A stretch of DNA of 31,892 nt, taken from DAOUCV01 sp034432095. Its GTDB lineage: Bacteria > Chloroflexota > Dehalococcoidia > Dehalococcoidales > UBA2162. Of this stretch, positions 15,361 to 23,206 are shown in pieces. The notes under the pieces were generated by a model. It ran no database searches and was not told where the DNA came from. It saw nothing but the letters and a program-made list of their open reading frames with translations. The stretch lies in the NCBI GenBank assembly GCA_034432095.1, contig DAOUCV010000062.1, positions 1 through 31,892 of the forward strand, given 5' to 3'. Both the position numbers and the translations under genes were made by a program. The number at the start of each line of letters is the position of its first letter. The stretch's first letter is position 1.

Positions 15361-15390
15361 TTGACAGTCAATTCAGACACAGCTTATAAT
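15361..15390 (+). promoter_or_regulatory. Near-consensus promoter of the desulforedoxin pair
   Basis: A perfect TTGACA (15361-15366) and a perfect TATAAT (15385-15390) are 18 bases apart; a second TTGACA lies at 15352-15357. Transcription would start near 15397, about 37 bases before the first ATG. It is one of the two best promoters in the window and predicts high expression. Confidence 0.75.
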
Positions 15391-15433
15391 ACTCTGGTTG
15401 CGACGAAAGTTTTGCTGGAAAGGTGACATTGAG

Positions 15434-15553
15434 ATGGCAAACGAATTAGGTAAGAGGTATATTTGCACCAAGTGTGGGGCTGAATTCATTGTTACCAGGG
15501 CGGGTAATGGCACCGTTCACTGCTGTGGTCAACCCGTAGAATTGAAGAAATAA
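15434..15553 (+). CDS. Desulforedoxin-like rubredoxin-type iron protein 1
   Basis: A 39-residue protein, too short for many gene finders. C11-x2-C14-x15-C30-C31 is exactly the desulforedoxin spacing, which binds one iron in a rubredoxin-like Fe(Cys)4 site; the N-terminus MANE and the CCGQ turn also match. Desulforedoxin of Desulfovibrio gigas is a 36-residue homodimer, and the same fold forms the N-terminal domain of desulfoferrodoxin. It is probably a small cytoplasmic electron carrier or part of an oxidative-stress chain. AAAGGTGA precedes the ATG. A paralogue follows 28 bases downstream. Confidence 0.85.
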   Translation: MANELGKRYICTKCGAEFIVTRAGNGTVHCCGQPVELKK

Positions 15554-15581
15554 GGCTCAAGCGCAAGGAGATAGTTATTGA

Positions 15582-15725
15582 ATGGCAAGTCAGTTAGGTA
15601 AGAGATATCGCTGTCCAGTCTGTGGCACTGAAATACTATGTCTTAAGTCAGGCCAAGGTGTTGTTACCTGCTGTGGTCAGGAGATGCAAGTGCAGGAACC
15701 CAGGGCAATTCCATCCTCAGATTAG
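15582..15725 (+). CDS. Desulforedoxin-like rubredoxin-type iron protein 2
   Basis: A 47-residue paralogue of the gene upstream. C11, C14, C30 and C31 keep identical spacing, and the LGKRY N-terminus is shared. It has an extra C20 and a 12-residue C-terminal tail. AAGGAG lies 11 bases before the ATG, and the gene is presumably co-transcribed from the strong promoter at 15361. A homodimer or a heterodimer with the first copy is possible. The stop is 14 bases from the convergent folE stop. Confidence 0.85.
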   Translation: MASQLGKRYRCPVCGTEILCLKSGQGVVTCCGQEMQVQEPRAIPSSD

Positions 15726-15739
15726 ACTAGTGTAGCTTT

Positions 15740-16306
15740 CTATTTACTCTGTAGCAGGGAGAAGAATTCGGCTCTAGTTTTGGAGTTGCTGCGGAAGGTA
15801 CCCCTGAGGGCTGAGGTTTCAACAGTGCTGCCGGGTTTCTTGATGCCCCGCATGACCATACATAAGTGCTCAGCCTGAATAACAACCCCGACCCCATCAG
15901 GATGGACTCCGTCATAAATGGCATCGGCAATCTGGGAGGTCATCCTCTCCTGAAGCTGGGGACGCCTGGCTACAATTTCGACTACCCTGGCTAGTTTGCT
16001 GGCACCGACGATACGCCCGGTAGCATTGGGGATATAGCCTATATGGGCGACGCCATAAAATGGTAGCAGGTGGTGCTCACACATAGAATAGAAGGGAATA
16101 TCCCTCAGGATTATCATTTCCCGGTGGCCCTCTTCAAAACCTACCGTCAATTCTTCTTTCGGGTCCATGTTAAGCCCCATAAAAAGCTCAGCATACATCT
16201 CAGCGACACGCTCCGGTGTACCTGCTAAGCCTTCCCTCTCCGGGTCTTCCCCGATAGCCTTAATGATGGAAGTTACCGCTTCTTTAATGCTAACCTTGTC
16301 GAACAC
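15740..16306 (-). CDS. folE: GTP cyclohydrolase I
   Basis: A 188-residue enzyme making 7,8-dihydroneopterin triphosphate from GTP, the first step to folate and also a source for 7-deazaguanines. The zinc ligands C76, H79 and C149 sit in SMCEHHLLPF and AEHLCMVMRG, matching the bacterial type I enzyme. The C-terminus with TSALRGTF and S-N-S-K-T-R-A-E-F-F is typical. The start is GTG 16306, with AGGAGG six bases upstream. It lies 55 bases downstream of thrC on the same strand, with a candidate promoter of its own overlapping the thrC stop. Confidence 0.95.
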   Translation of the reverse strand: MFDKVSIKEAVTSIIKAIGEDPEREGLAGTPERVAEMYAELFMGLNMDPKEELTVGFEEGHREMIILRDIPFYSMCEHHLLPFYGVAHIGYIPNATGRIVGASKLARVVEIVARRPQLQERMTSQIADAIYDGVHPDGVGVVIQAEHLCMVMRGIKKPGSTVETSALRGTFRSNSKTRAEFFSLLQSK

Positions 16307-16343
16307 TCTAGTCCTCCTGAAACACCTTTGTGAAATAATCCTA

Positions 16344-16365
16344 AAATCTACCTTCTCCTTGTCAA
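16344..16365 (-). promoter_or_regulatory. Candidate folE promoter overlapping the thrC stop
   Basis: On the minus strand a perfect TTGACA (16365-16360) overlaps the thrC stop codon, and a TAGGAT-like -10 follows after 16 bases, ending near 16338. The -10 is imperfect, so read-through from thrC remains possible. Confidence 0.4.
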
Positions 16366-17414
16366 CTCCAGCCTAAAGCCTTCTCCACAGTGGCTAAATC
16401 AGCCGGCAACTCAAGGAATGGTCCGGCACTTTTCAACACGGCGTCAGTATCTTTAAGCCCCGTGCCAGTTACAACACAAACTACCCTCCTATCTGAGAAA
16501 TCCATCCCTCGTTGAGAAAGCTTGATGAGTCCTGCCAGAGAAGCGGCTGAAGCTGGCTCCCCAAAGATACCTGCCCTGGCAGCCATAAGCTGATGAGCGG
16601 CCATAATCTCTTCATCACTGACCATATCAATAGTACCGCCGGACTCGTCACGAGCGGCCACAGCCTTTTGCCAGCTAGCCGGATTGCCGATTCGTATTGC
16701 TGAGGCGATAGTCTGCGGTTTCTCAATTATATGCCCCCGGACGATAGGAGCCGCCCCCTCGGCTTGAAAACCCATCATTCTGGGTCTATGGCTTGCCCGC
16801 CCGGCTTGGTAGTACTCCACAAACCCCTTCCAGTAGGCAGTAATATTGCCCGCATTACCCACCGGGATAAAAAGATAATCGGGAGCATCACCCAGGGCGT
16901 CAACAATCTCAAAAGAGGCTGTTTTCTGTCCTTCAATACGGTGAGGATTGACCGAGTTTACCAGAGTAACCGGATGTTTCTCAGTTAGGCTCCGAACTAT
17001 TTTGAGAGCCTGGTCAAAATTTCCATCCAGGGCGACTATCTTAGCCCCATGGGCAATAGCCTGAGCTAGTTTACCCAGAGCAATGTTGCCTTTCGGCAAA
17101 ATAATAATCGCCGTAAGTCCACAGTAAGCGGCATAAGCAGCCGCTGAAGCACTGGTATTACCGGTTGAGGCGCACATTACTGCCTTGCTACCGGCTTCTA
17201 ATGCCTTGGCAATGGCGACCACCATTCCTCTGTCTTTGAAAGAACCGGTAGGATTACAGCCTTCCAGCTTGAAGTATAGTTCACCACAGCCGGTTTCCTT
17301 CTCCAGCTCACGACACCTGACGAGGGGCGTGTCTCCTTCCCCCAGGGTAAATGAAGGCGTCCTGGGTGTAACCGGAAGGAAATCTTTGTAGTTGACTAAA
17401 ACTCCGGCTTTCAT
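16362..17414 (-). CDS. thrC: Threonine synthase
   Basis: A 350-residue PLP enzyme converting O-phosphohomoserine to threonine. The PLP lysine is K60 in GSFKDRG; STGNTSASAAAYAA is the cofactor phosphate motif and PVGNAGN a later one. The short length and N-terminus (LGEGDTPLVR) fit the compact bacterial/archaeal class. The frame is open up to 17459, but the predicted promoter lies over that stretch, so the start is one of two adjacent ATGs at 17417 or 17414; GGGG seven bases upstream favours 17414. The first step enzymes are not in the window. Confidence 0.92.
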   Translation of the reverse strand: MKAGVLVNYKDFLPVTPRTPSFTLGEGDTPLVRCRELEKETGCGELYFKLEGCNPTGSFKDRGMVVAIAKALEAGSKAVMCASTGNTSASAAAYAAYCGLTAIIILPKGNIALGKLAQAIAHGAKIVALDGNFDQALKIVRSLTEKHPVTLVNSVNPHRIEGQKTASFEIVDALGDAPDYLFIPVGNAGNITAYWKGFVEYYQAGRASHRPRMMGFQAEGAAPIVRGHIIEKPQTIASAIRIGNPASWQKAVAARDESGGTIDMVSDEEIMAAHQLMAARAGIFGEPASAASLAGLIKLSQRGMDFSDRRVVCVVTGTGLKDTDAVLKSAGPFLELPADLATVEKALGWS

Positions 17415-17430
17415 CATTTGACCCCATATA

Positions 17431-17459
17431 TTTATAGCGCATATAACGCAAAAGCACAA
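17431..17459 (-). promoter_or_regulatory. thrC promoter
   Basis: On the minus strand TTGTGC (17459-17454) and TATAAA (17436-17431) are 17 bases apart. Transcription would start near 17424, so the 5' leader is only about seven to ten bases. This places the longest open start (17459) inside the promoter and rules it out. Confidence 0.6.
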
Positions 17460-17492
17460 ACTTTGAGGTTACTAAACAACCAAAACTCTGAA

Positions 17493-17522
17493 TTGAAAGA
17501 CGCCAAGATAGTGTGTTATCAT
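17493..17522 (+). promoter_or_regulatory. dapF-dapL promoter
   Basis: TTGAAA (17493-17498) and TATCAT (17517-17522) are 18 bases apart, upstream of dapF. It is divergent from the thrC promoter, which lies about 50 bases away. Confidence 0.55.
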
Positions 17523-17550
17523 TTCTAGTTGTTTGGAGGGTGAATTAATT

Positions 17551-18411
17551 ATGAGGTTTACCAAGATGCATGGTGCTGGCAACGATTTCATACTGGTGGA
17601 GACCAGTGAGATGAAACGTGACTGGTCACAGTTAGCCGTAGCGATGTGTGACCGTCACTATGGCATCGGTGCTGATGGCCTGTTATTACTGCTACCTTCG
17701 AGTGTTGCTGATTTCCAGATGCGCGTTTTCAATGCGGATGGCTCTGAGGCTGATGCTTGCGGTAATGGTCTGAGGTGCATGGTCAAGCATTTTGTCGACG
17801 GAGGATTAGGTAATCCCAAAGCTCGGGAAGTATCAGTAGAAACGGTAACCGGAGTGAGGAGAGCCAAGATTCATAAAGTAGCGGGCAGATTAACTAAAGT
17901 TCAGGTCGGTATGGGCAACCCCAAATTTGGTGAGAATGATATTCCGGTGGTAATCGGGCAGGGTAGTGGAGATACAGTGGGCACAAAGTCTATGATAGCT
18001 TATCCTCTCACAGTAGATGGTAAGGAACTACGGCTGAACCTCCTCTCTGTAGGGAATCCACACGCTGTTTACTTCTATCAGCACCCGGTATCCAGTTTCC
18101 CATTAGCCCGGTTAGGCCCTAAGGTAGAGCAGCACAGAATATTCCCCAAGGGAGTGAATTTTGAAGTGGCTCGAGTGTTGAATAGACGGGAGATAGAAGC
18201 TCGTGTTTGGGAAAGGGGGGTGGGGGAGACGCTAGCTTGCGGCAGCGGTGCCTGTGCCATAACTGTCGCCGCCCGACTGTATGGTTATGTTGATAGTAAA
18301 GTGGACATAAAGCTGCCAGGGGGTACGCTGAAGGTAGAGTGGGACGGGGTAGGGGAGGTATTACTCAGTGGGCCAGCGGAAACCGTGTTCACTGGAGAAT
18401 GGCTAGAATGA
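17551..18411 (+). CDS. dapF: Diaminopimelate epimerase
   Basis: A 286-residue PLP-independent racemase interconverting LL- and meso-diaminopimelate. The two catalytic cysteines are C70 (ADACGNGLR) and C230 (TLACGSGAC), the known thiol/thiolate pair. The N-terminus MRFTKMHGAGNDFI is the family's standard start, so I use ATG 17551; GGAGG lies 11 bases upstream, and the TTG at 17533 has no ribosome site. dapL follows immediately and supplies its substrate. The DAP branch feeds lysine and, where present, peptidoglycan. Confidence 0.95.
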   Translation: MRFTKMHGAGNDFILVETSEMKRDWSQLAVAMCDRHYGIGADGLLLLLPSSVADFQMRVFNADGSEADACGNGLRCMVKHFVDGGLGNPKAREVSVETVTGVRRAKIHKVAGRLTKVQVGMGNPKFGENDIPVVIGQGSGDTVGTKSMIAYPLTVDGKELRLNLLSVGNPHAVYFYQHPVSSFPLARLGPKVEQHRIFPKGVNFEVARVLNRREIEARVWERGVGETLACGSGACAITVAARLYGYVDSKVDIKLPGGTLKVEWDGVGEVLLSGPAETVFTGEWLE

Positions 18412-18421
18412 GGTGATTGAA

Positions 18422-19609
18422 ATGAGAATGGCAAGACGGATAGAAAATCTACCTCCGTATCTCTTTGTGGAAATAACCAAGAAGATTGCTGAGAAAAAGG
18501 CTGAGGGTAAGGACGTCATTAGCTTCGCCATTGGCGACCCTGATATGCCTACACCGTCCCACATAATTGACAGGTTGTGTCAGGCGGCGCAGGACCCGGC
18601 TAATCACCGCTATCCAGAGACAGAGGGTTTACCGGAATTGCGCCGGGCTATCGCCGAATGGTATCACAAACGCTTTAATGTCTCTCTTGACCCGGATAAG
18701 GAGGTATTACCTCTTATTGGAGCCAAGGAGGGTATTGCCCATATCGCCCTGTGCTTCATTGACCCGGGAGACACCGCCCTGGTGCCCGACCCAGGCTATC
18801 CTGTTTATTCAATAGGCACGATTTTGGCTGGTGGCAGACCTTACTATCTACCTCTCTATGAGAAGAATAATTTTCTACCTGATTTGGACAGCATACCCGA
18901 ATATATAGCGAAAAGGGCTAAACTTCTGTGGCTCAACTATCCTAATAATCCTACCGGTGCCGTGGCTGACCTTGATTTTTTCAACAGGGTGGTTGAGTTT
19001 GCCCGTCAGCATAACCTGGCTGTCTGTCATGACGGGCCATATACCGAAGTTGCCTTTGATGGTTATCGACCGGTTAGTTTTATGCAATCAGGCGGGGCTA
19101 AGGAGGTGGGGGTAGAATTTCACTCGCTATCCAAGAGCTTCAATATGACCGGCTGGCGGATAGGAATGGTGGTAGGTAATGCGACGATAGTAGAGGCGTT
19201 GAGGAGAGTTAAGTCAAATATGGACTCAGGCATTCCTCAGGCTATTCAATATGCTGCCATTGAAGCCTTGCGGGGCTCCCAGGATTGTATTCAGGAGCAC
19301 AATGCCATTTACCAGCGTCGCCGTGACCTGGTGGTTGAAATGCTGAATAGCATTGGCTTGGAAGCTAAACCGCCAAAGGCAAGCCTGTATGTCTGGGCTA
19401 AGGTCCCTGAAGGCTACAATTCGGTGGATTTTGCTACTGATTTGTTGGAGCAGGTCGGGGTGGTGGTGACTCCCGGGGTAGGTTACGGCAAGAATGGCGA
19501 AGGTTACGTGCGGTTGTCTTTAACCATCCCTGATGCCGGGCTGGTAAAGGGTCTATCACGACTGGCGGGATGGCGCGATAGTAAAAGTATCAGGGCAAAA
19601 GTAACTTGA
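18422..19609 (+). CDS. dapL: LL-diaminopimelate aminotransferase
   Basis: A 395-residue class I/II aminotransferase. The PLP lysine is K238 in SLSKSFNMTGWRIG; NYPNNPTGA (172-180) and the N-terminal A-R-R-I-E-N-L-P-P-Y-L-F region fit the DapL family. DapL makes LL-DAP directly from tetrahydrodipicolinate, bypassing the succinylase and dehydrogenase routes. Its position right after dapF supports this over a general aminotransferase. A GTG at 18413 opens the frame earlier, but GAGGTGA (18410-18416) is best spaced for ATG 18422. Confidence 0.9.
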   Translation: MRMARRIENLPPYLFVEITKKIAEKKAEGKDVISFAIGDPDMPTPSHIIDRLCQAAQDPANHRYPETEGLPELRRAIAEWYHKRFNVSLDPDKEVLPLIGAKEGIAHIALCFIDPGDTALVPDPGYPVYSIGTILAGGRPYYLPLYEKNNFLPDLDSIPEYIAKRAKLLWLNYPNNPTGAVADLDFFNRVVEFARQHNLAVCHDGPYTEVAFDGYRPVSFMQSGGAKEVGVEFHSLSKSFNMTGWRIGMVVGNATIVEALRRVKSNMDSGIPQAIQYAAIEALRGSQDCIQEHNAIYQRRRDLVVEMLNSIGLEAKPPKASLYVWAKVPEGYNSVDFATDLLEQVGVVVTPGVGYGKNGEGYVRLSLTIPDAGLVKGLSRLAGWRDSKSIRAKVT

Positions 19610-19638
19610 CATAAAATTATCCAGTGAACTGATGCATT

Positions 19639-20802
19639 GTGGGTAAAGCAAAGATAGATATTACTCAGGAATCCGTAGAGCGGGCATTCTTAGTGGCGGT
19701 AGCTCCTAAGAGGAGTACTGACCAGTGGGCGGTAAAGGATTCCTTAGAGGAACTGGCCCAACTGGCTGGCACGGCCGGAGCTAAGGTGGTGGGAAGGCTC
19801 ATCCAGCGATTACCGGTACCCTCAAAAAAACATTATCTGGGTGAGGGCAAGCTGGTGGAATTATTAGCGCTGAAGAGTAGCACCAACTACAATGTGGTAA
19901 TTTTTGATGATGAACTTTCACCGCTACAGCAGAAGAACCTGGAAGACTTTCTACAGGTAAAAATTCTCGACCGTGTCGCCTTGATTTTAGATATTTTCGC
20001 CAGACGAGCTCGAACCCGTGAAGGCCAGTTGCAGGTGGAGTTGGCCCAGCACCAGTATCTTTTCCCTCGCCTTGCCGGGCAATGGAGCCATCTGGAGAGG
20101 CTTGGTGCCGGTATCGGCACCAGGGGCCCGGGTGAATCACAGCTTGAGACTGATAAGCGTCTTATCCAGCGGAAAATACACCGTTTGCAGGAACAGATTG
20201 AGCAGATAAGGAAACATCGTCTGTTGTACCGGCAGAAGCGGCAGAAGAGTGGTATTCCGGTGGTAGCCCTGGTTGGCTATACCAACACTGGTAAAAGCAC
20301 ACTGCTGAATGCTCTCAGTCAGGCTAATATCTTTGCTGAGGATAAACTCTTTGCCACTTTGGACCCTACCACCCGGCGCTTAACCCTTCCGGATAAGAGT
20401 CTGGTATTAATGACCGACACCGTTGGTTTTATTAGAAAACTGCCGCCGACTATTGTGACCGCATTCAGGGCAACCCTTGAGGAATTATCTGAAGCTAGTG
20501 TGCTACTTCACGTGGTTGACTTGGCGGCACGTAACGCGGCGGAACAATGCCAGGCGGTGGAAGACATTCTTACTGAGCTCAACCTTACGGGTCAGCCAAG
20601 AATTACCGCGCTGAACAAAATTGACCTGTTGCTGAGTAGCGATAAAGAGTGGAGTGAGGAAGAAGCCATAAATTATCTTTCTGACCGGTGCGCTCCGTTA
20701 AGCGAAAATACGGTACTCATTTCTGCCACCAAAAAGTGGGGGCTGACCAGACTTTTAGAACTAATCAGCCGAACATTGCCCCAAAACGTTTCTCCGGTTT
20801 AG
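19639..20802 (+). CDS. hflX: GTPase HflX
   Basis: A 387-residue ribosome-associated GTPase that in other bacteria splits stalled 70S ribosomes under stress. Residues 1-200 are the HflX N-terminal domain, with the glycine-rich GAGIGTRGPGESQLETD (157-172) and a helical linker. The G domain has the P-loop GYTNTGKST (213-221), DTVGF (260-264) and NKID. The start is GTG 19639; no convincing Shine-Dalgarno is visible and no better start exists in frame. It is 29 bases from dapL, so co-transcription is likely. Confidence 0.93.
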   Translation: MGKAKIDITQESVERAFLVAVAPKRSTDQWAVKDSLEELAQLAGTAGAKVVGRLIQRLPVPSKKHYLGEGKLVELLALKSSTNYNVVIFDDELSPLQQKNLEDFLQVKILDRVALILDIFARRARTREGQLQVELAQHQYLFPRLAGQWSHLERLGAGIGTRGPGESQLETDKRLIQRKIHRLQEQIEQIRKHRLLYRQKRQKSGIPVVALVGYTNTGKSTLLNALSQANIFAEDKLFATLDPTTRRLTLPDKSLVLMTDTVGFIRKLPPTIVTAFRATLEELSEASVLLHVVDLAARNAAEQCQAVEDILTELNLTGQPRITALNKIDLLLSSDKEWSEEEAINYLSDRCAPLSENTVLISATKKWGLTRLLELISRTLPQNVSPV

Positions 20803-20910
20803 CCCGTCAAAATGACGCACTGTAATCGAAAAATAAGCCCCTAAAAATTCTCCCGAGAGGTTTACCCTTTCAGGAAAATGGCTCCAGATTTTTGGCTTCT
20901 TTTTTACTAA
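20803..20910. other. Gap after hflX
   Basis: No ORF, RNA or convincing terminator is visible in these 108 bases. They lead into the palindromic element that fills most of the rest of the 341-base gap. Confidence 0.4.
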
Positions 20911-21082
20911 CCCACCTCCTTAGTCCCCTTCCCTTTTTAAGGGAGGGGGAAAGTATTTTATGAAGGGGGGCTTCGCCTCTCTTAAACACCCCAAAAATTA
21001 ATGGAAGGTCAAAGAGAGGCTTTGCCTCTCTTAAAAACCATTCCCCCTTCCCTTAATTAAGGGAAGGGGGTCAGGGGGATGG
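20911..21082. repeat. Compound palindromic element with inverted terminal arms (MITE-like)
   Basis: The left arm (20912-20953) and right arm (21038-21082) are imperfect inverted copies of each other, and each is itself palindromic. The right arm contains a perfect 28-bp palindrome at 21043-21070 with half CCCCCTTCCCTTAA. Between them lie two hairpins in the same orientation: a wobble stem around GGCTTCGCC (about 20964-20984) and a perfect 9-bp stem with TTT loop at 21012-21032. No ORF is inside. The right half resembles 27638-27711. A non-autonomous element or a REP-like sequence is plausible; I see no clear target-site duplication. Confidence 0.7.
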
Positions 21083-21108
21083 ATTACCAAATAAGCTATA
21101 GTTGTAAG

Positions 21109-21137
21109 TTGACATAAACTTCAGACTGTGGTATAAC
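21109..21137 (+). promoter_or_regulatory. Strong promoter predicting a leaderless mRNA
   Basis: A perfect TTGACA (21109-21114) and TATAAC (21132-21137) are 17 bases apart. The expected start site, seven bases after the -10, is 21144, exactly the A of the ATG. No Shine-Dalgarno precedes it. Confidence 0.7.
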
Positions 21138-21143
21138 GCTCTT

Positions 21144-21689
21144 ATGAACACGTTTCTCAAAAAATCCCCGGAACCTCTAAAATATGGAGCTGCAGTAGTA
21201 GCGAGTGGTTTCTATGTTTGGGCACTGAAACTACTAGTCGAGAATGATAATTGGGTAGGAGCCTCGGCTCTTAGTACTATCCTGCTTGCTTTTGCAGCTT
21301 TCTGGTCTATTAGAGAGAATCGCCGCATTAGAAACGAAGATGCCCAAAGGGCATCCGATGCAAAAGCACTCGATGTTATACAGAATTGGGTAGATGAGAC
21401 CCTAAACCTCAAAGCTGAGTATGTTAGCGAGGTAACTTGGCCAAGTAGAGGTCAATGGGAAACTAGAGCCAAGAAGCTCGTGTCTCTTAAAGAATACATA
21501 GTGACGGAAGCCAAACGCTTCGATTTGGGGCTTGAGGGGCCTATAGAGAGGATATCATTTATCTTGCGGGACCTGCAGGGTCCTGGTCCTCATAGTTATA
21601 GTATTGACCTCCTTTTGCGTGACCTAGAAGAGAAGTGTATTGAGGTCTTGAAGCGTATCTGTAATCTCAGAGTTGAAGAAAACCTCTAA
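21144..21689 (+). CDS. Small two-TM membrane protein, function unknown
   Basis: A 181-residue protein I cannot place. Two hydrophobic segments lie at about 13-32 and 38-56. They are followed by a charged, mostly helical cytoplasmic part rich in Arg/Glu/Lys (57-181), with no cysteine motif or known catalytic signature. The codon use looks somewhat more AT-rich than its neighbours. It sits directly after a palindromic repeat element and has its own strong, apparently leaderless promoter, so it may be a recent arrival. A hairpin with 6-bp arms (21749-21754 and 21763-21768) downstream is a weak terminator candidate. Confidence 0.75.
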   Translation: MNTFLKKSPEPLKYGAAVVASGFYVWALKLLVENDNWVGASALSTILLAFAAFWSIRENRRIRNEDAQRASDAKALDVIQNWVDETLNLKAEYVSEVTWPSRGQWETRAKKLVSLKEYIVTEAKRFDLGLEGPIERISFILRDLQGPGPHSYSIDLLLRDLEEKCIEVLKRICNLRVEENL

Positions 21690-21877
21690 GCCCCGGTTTT
21701 GTCCTAGTTAAAGTACTGCTGTTTTATGTAAACTGCTATTTTTTAAATTAGTGCTTGGGTTCGCACTATGTTTGTTATGTAGAATCATAACCGCAAAGCA
21801 TATATTTCGCTCCCCTACTATTTGCCAATTTCCCTAGAGTATAATATCTTTACTTATCATTTATCACGGAGGTATTG
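21690..21877. other. Gap before the third SDR gene
   Basis: An AT-rich 188-base gap. It holds the small hairpin at 21749-21768 and a TATAAT at 21840-21845 that may be the -10 of the SDR gene, although no -35 is found at standard spacing. Confidence 0.4.
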
Positions 21878-22645
21878 ATGGACAGAGTAAAAGGTAAAGT
21901 GGCGATTGTTACCGGCGGGGCGTCTGGAATTGGTCGGGCGACCTGTTTACTCCTGGCAAGAGAAGGTGCCAGAGTAGCGGTGACTGATATTAACGACGCT
22001 GATGGTGAAAAGGTTGTCGCCGAAATCAAGAATGAGGATGGTCTGGCAGACTACTGGCACATGGATGTAACTGATGAGAAAGAGGTGGAGAGAGTTTTTG
22101 CTGACATCCATAAAAAATGTAAGAGAATTGATATTCTGGTCAACAATGCTGGCATTCCCGGTCCTCCCAAAGCTACTCACGAACTGACCACCAAAGAGTG
22201 GGACAGGGTGATGGACATAAACCTCAAGGGAGTATTCTTCTGTACCAAGTACGTTATTCAATATATGAAGATGGCGGGGGGTGGCAGCATCGTCAATATG
22301 TCCTCCATGCTCGGTCTTATCGGTGGCGAAGACCCGGTTTACCACGCCTCCAAAGGGGGTGTCCGGTTAATGACCAAATCAGATGCCACCATCTACGCCA
22401 GGGACAACATCAGGGCGAATTCAGTTCACCCCGGCTATATTTTGACGCCACTATTCAAGAGTGTAGCCAAAAGAAATCCAAAAGGGGCTGAGACATTTAT
22501 GAAGGAACTGGCTAATACAATTCCTCTCGGTCGTCTCGGGACGCCGGAGGACGTGGCTAAAGGCATTCTTTTCTTGGCTTCGGATGAATCCAGCTATATC
22601 ACGGGCACGGAACTGATAATAGATGGAGGTTATATACTCCAGTAA
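21878..22645 (+). CDS. SDR-family NAD-dependent oxidoreductase
   Basis: A 255-residue classical short-chain dehydrogenase. The nucleotide motif TGGASGIG is at 12-19, D37 at the end of strand two indicates NAD(H), NNAG is at 89-92, and the catalytic S143, Y155 and K159 are present. The C-terminus ITGTELIIDGGY is standard. It resembles cyclopentanol/2,5-dichloro-diol-type and glucose dehydrogenase-like SDRs, but the substrate cannot be read from sequence. GGAGG five bases before ATG 21878 fixes the start over the TTG at 21875. It is the third SDR in 13 kb; the three differ enough to be separate families. Confidence 0.9.
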   Translation: MDRVKGKVAIVTGGASGIGRATCLLLAREGARVAVTDINDADGEKVVAEIKNEDGLADYWHMDVTDEKEVERVFADIHKKCKRIDILVNNAGIPGPPKATHELTTKEWDRVMDINLKGVFFCTKYVIQYMKMAGGGSIVNMSSMLGLIGGEDPVYHASKGGVRLMTKSDATIYARDNIRANSVHPGYILTPLFKSVAKRNPKGAETFMKELANTIPLGRLGTPEDVAKGILFLASDESSYITGTELIIDGGYILQ

Positions 22646-22654
22646 AGGAAAAAT

Positions 22655-23086
22655 TTATTTCAGATTCTGCTTCATATGCTTCAAGCAGTATTCTATGACC
22701 TTGTAATAAGCACCCATAGTCTGCGTATAGTTGTTGCGGTCCAGTAACCCTAGGTTGTAAATAATCTCGCTATTTCCCAGACTCTCAGCAGCGCTCATTA
22801 GCTCAGCTCTGGCATTGGTCAGGGACTCTACATCGAATTCTCCGGCTAAGAGCTTCCCTGAAGTCTGGGTGGTGACCAGTTTTTCCAGAAATTCAACATA
22901 GGCGAGGGTTTCAGCATTCTTTGCCTTGATTGCCGCCAACTCTGCCTGTAGCTCTTGACGCTCTACGTCCAATTTCGCCAGGTCCTTTTTTAACTCATCA
23001 TATTGCTGAACGGACAATTCGGGATAACACGAGGATAATAAAAGGCTCAAAACTATTAAGACGCTGGCTAAGATTTTCTTGGTCAT
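22655..23086 (-). CDS. Small coiled-coil lipoprotein, function unknown
   Basis: A 143-residue predicted lipoprotein. The N-terminus has a lysine pair, a hydrophobic core and the lipobox LSSC with the lipidated Cys at 20. Residues about 26-70 form a heptad-rich coiled coil (KKDLAKLDVERQELQAELAAIKAK), followed by a helical C-terminal part of about 70 residues without known motifs. AAGGAGG lies six bases before ATG 23086. A tRNA gene lies 48 bases upstream on the same strand with no terminator visible between them, so they may share a transcript. No function is assigned. Confidence 0.82.
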   Translation of the reverse strand: MTKKILASVLIVLSLLLSSCYPELSVQQYDELKKDLAKLDVERQELQAELAAIKAKNAETLAYVEFLEKLVTTQTSGKLLAGEFDVESLTNARAELMSAAESLGNSEIIYNLGLLDRNNYTQTMGAYYKVIEYCLKHMKQNLK

Positions 23087-23134
23087 AATAGCCTCCTTCC
23101 CGAATTTGCTTTATTGAACGGCATAAATATTAAG

Positions 23135-23206
<72 letters not shown>

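Noticed and set aside
17418..17459. Longer thrC start at 17459
   Set aside because: The extra residues lie over the -35/-10 boxes and do not look like a threonine synthase N-terminus.
20881..20910. T-rich stretch after hflX as an intrinsic terminator
   Set aside because: No stable GC-rich stem can be drawn immediately before the T-run.
21043..21070. 28-bp perfect palindrome read as a transcription terminator
   Set aside because: It lacks a following U-tract on either strand and is better explained as an arm of the dispersed repeat.
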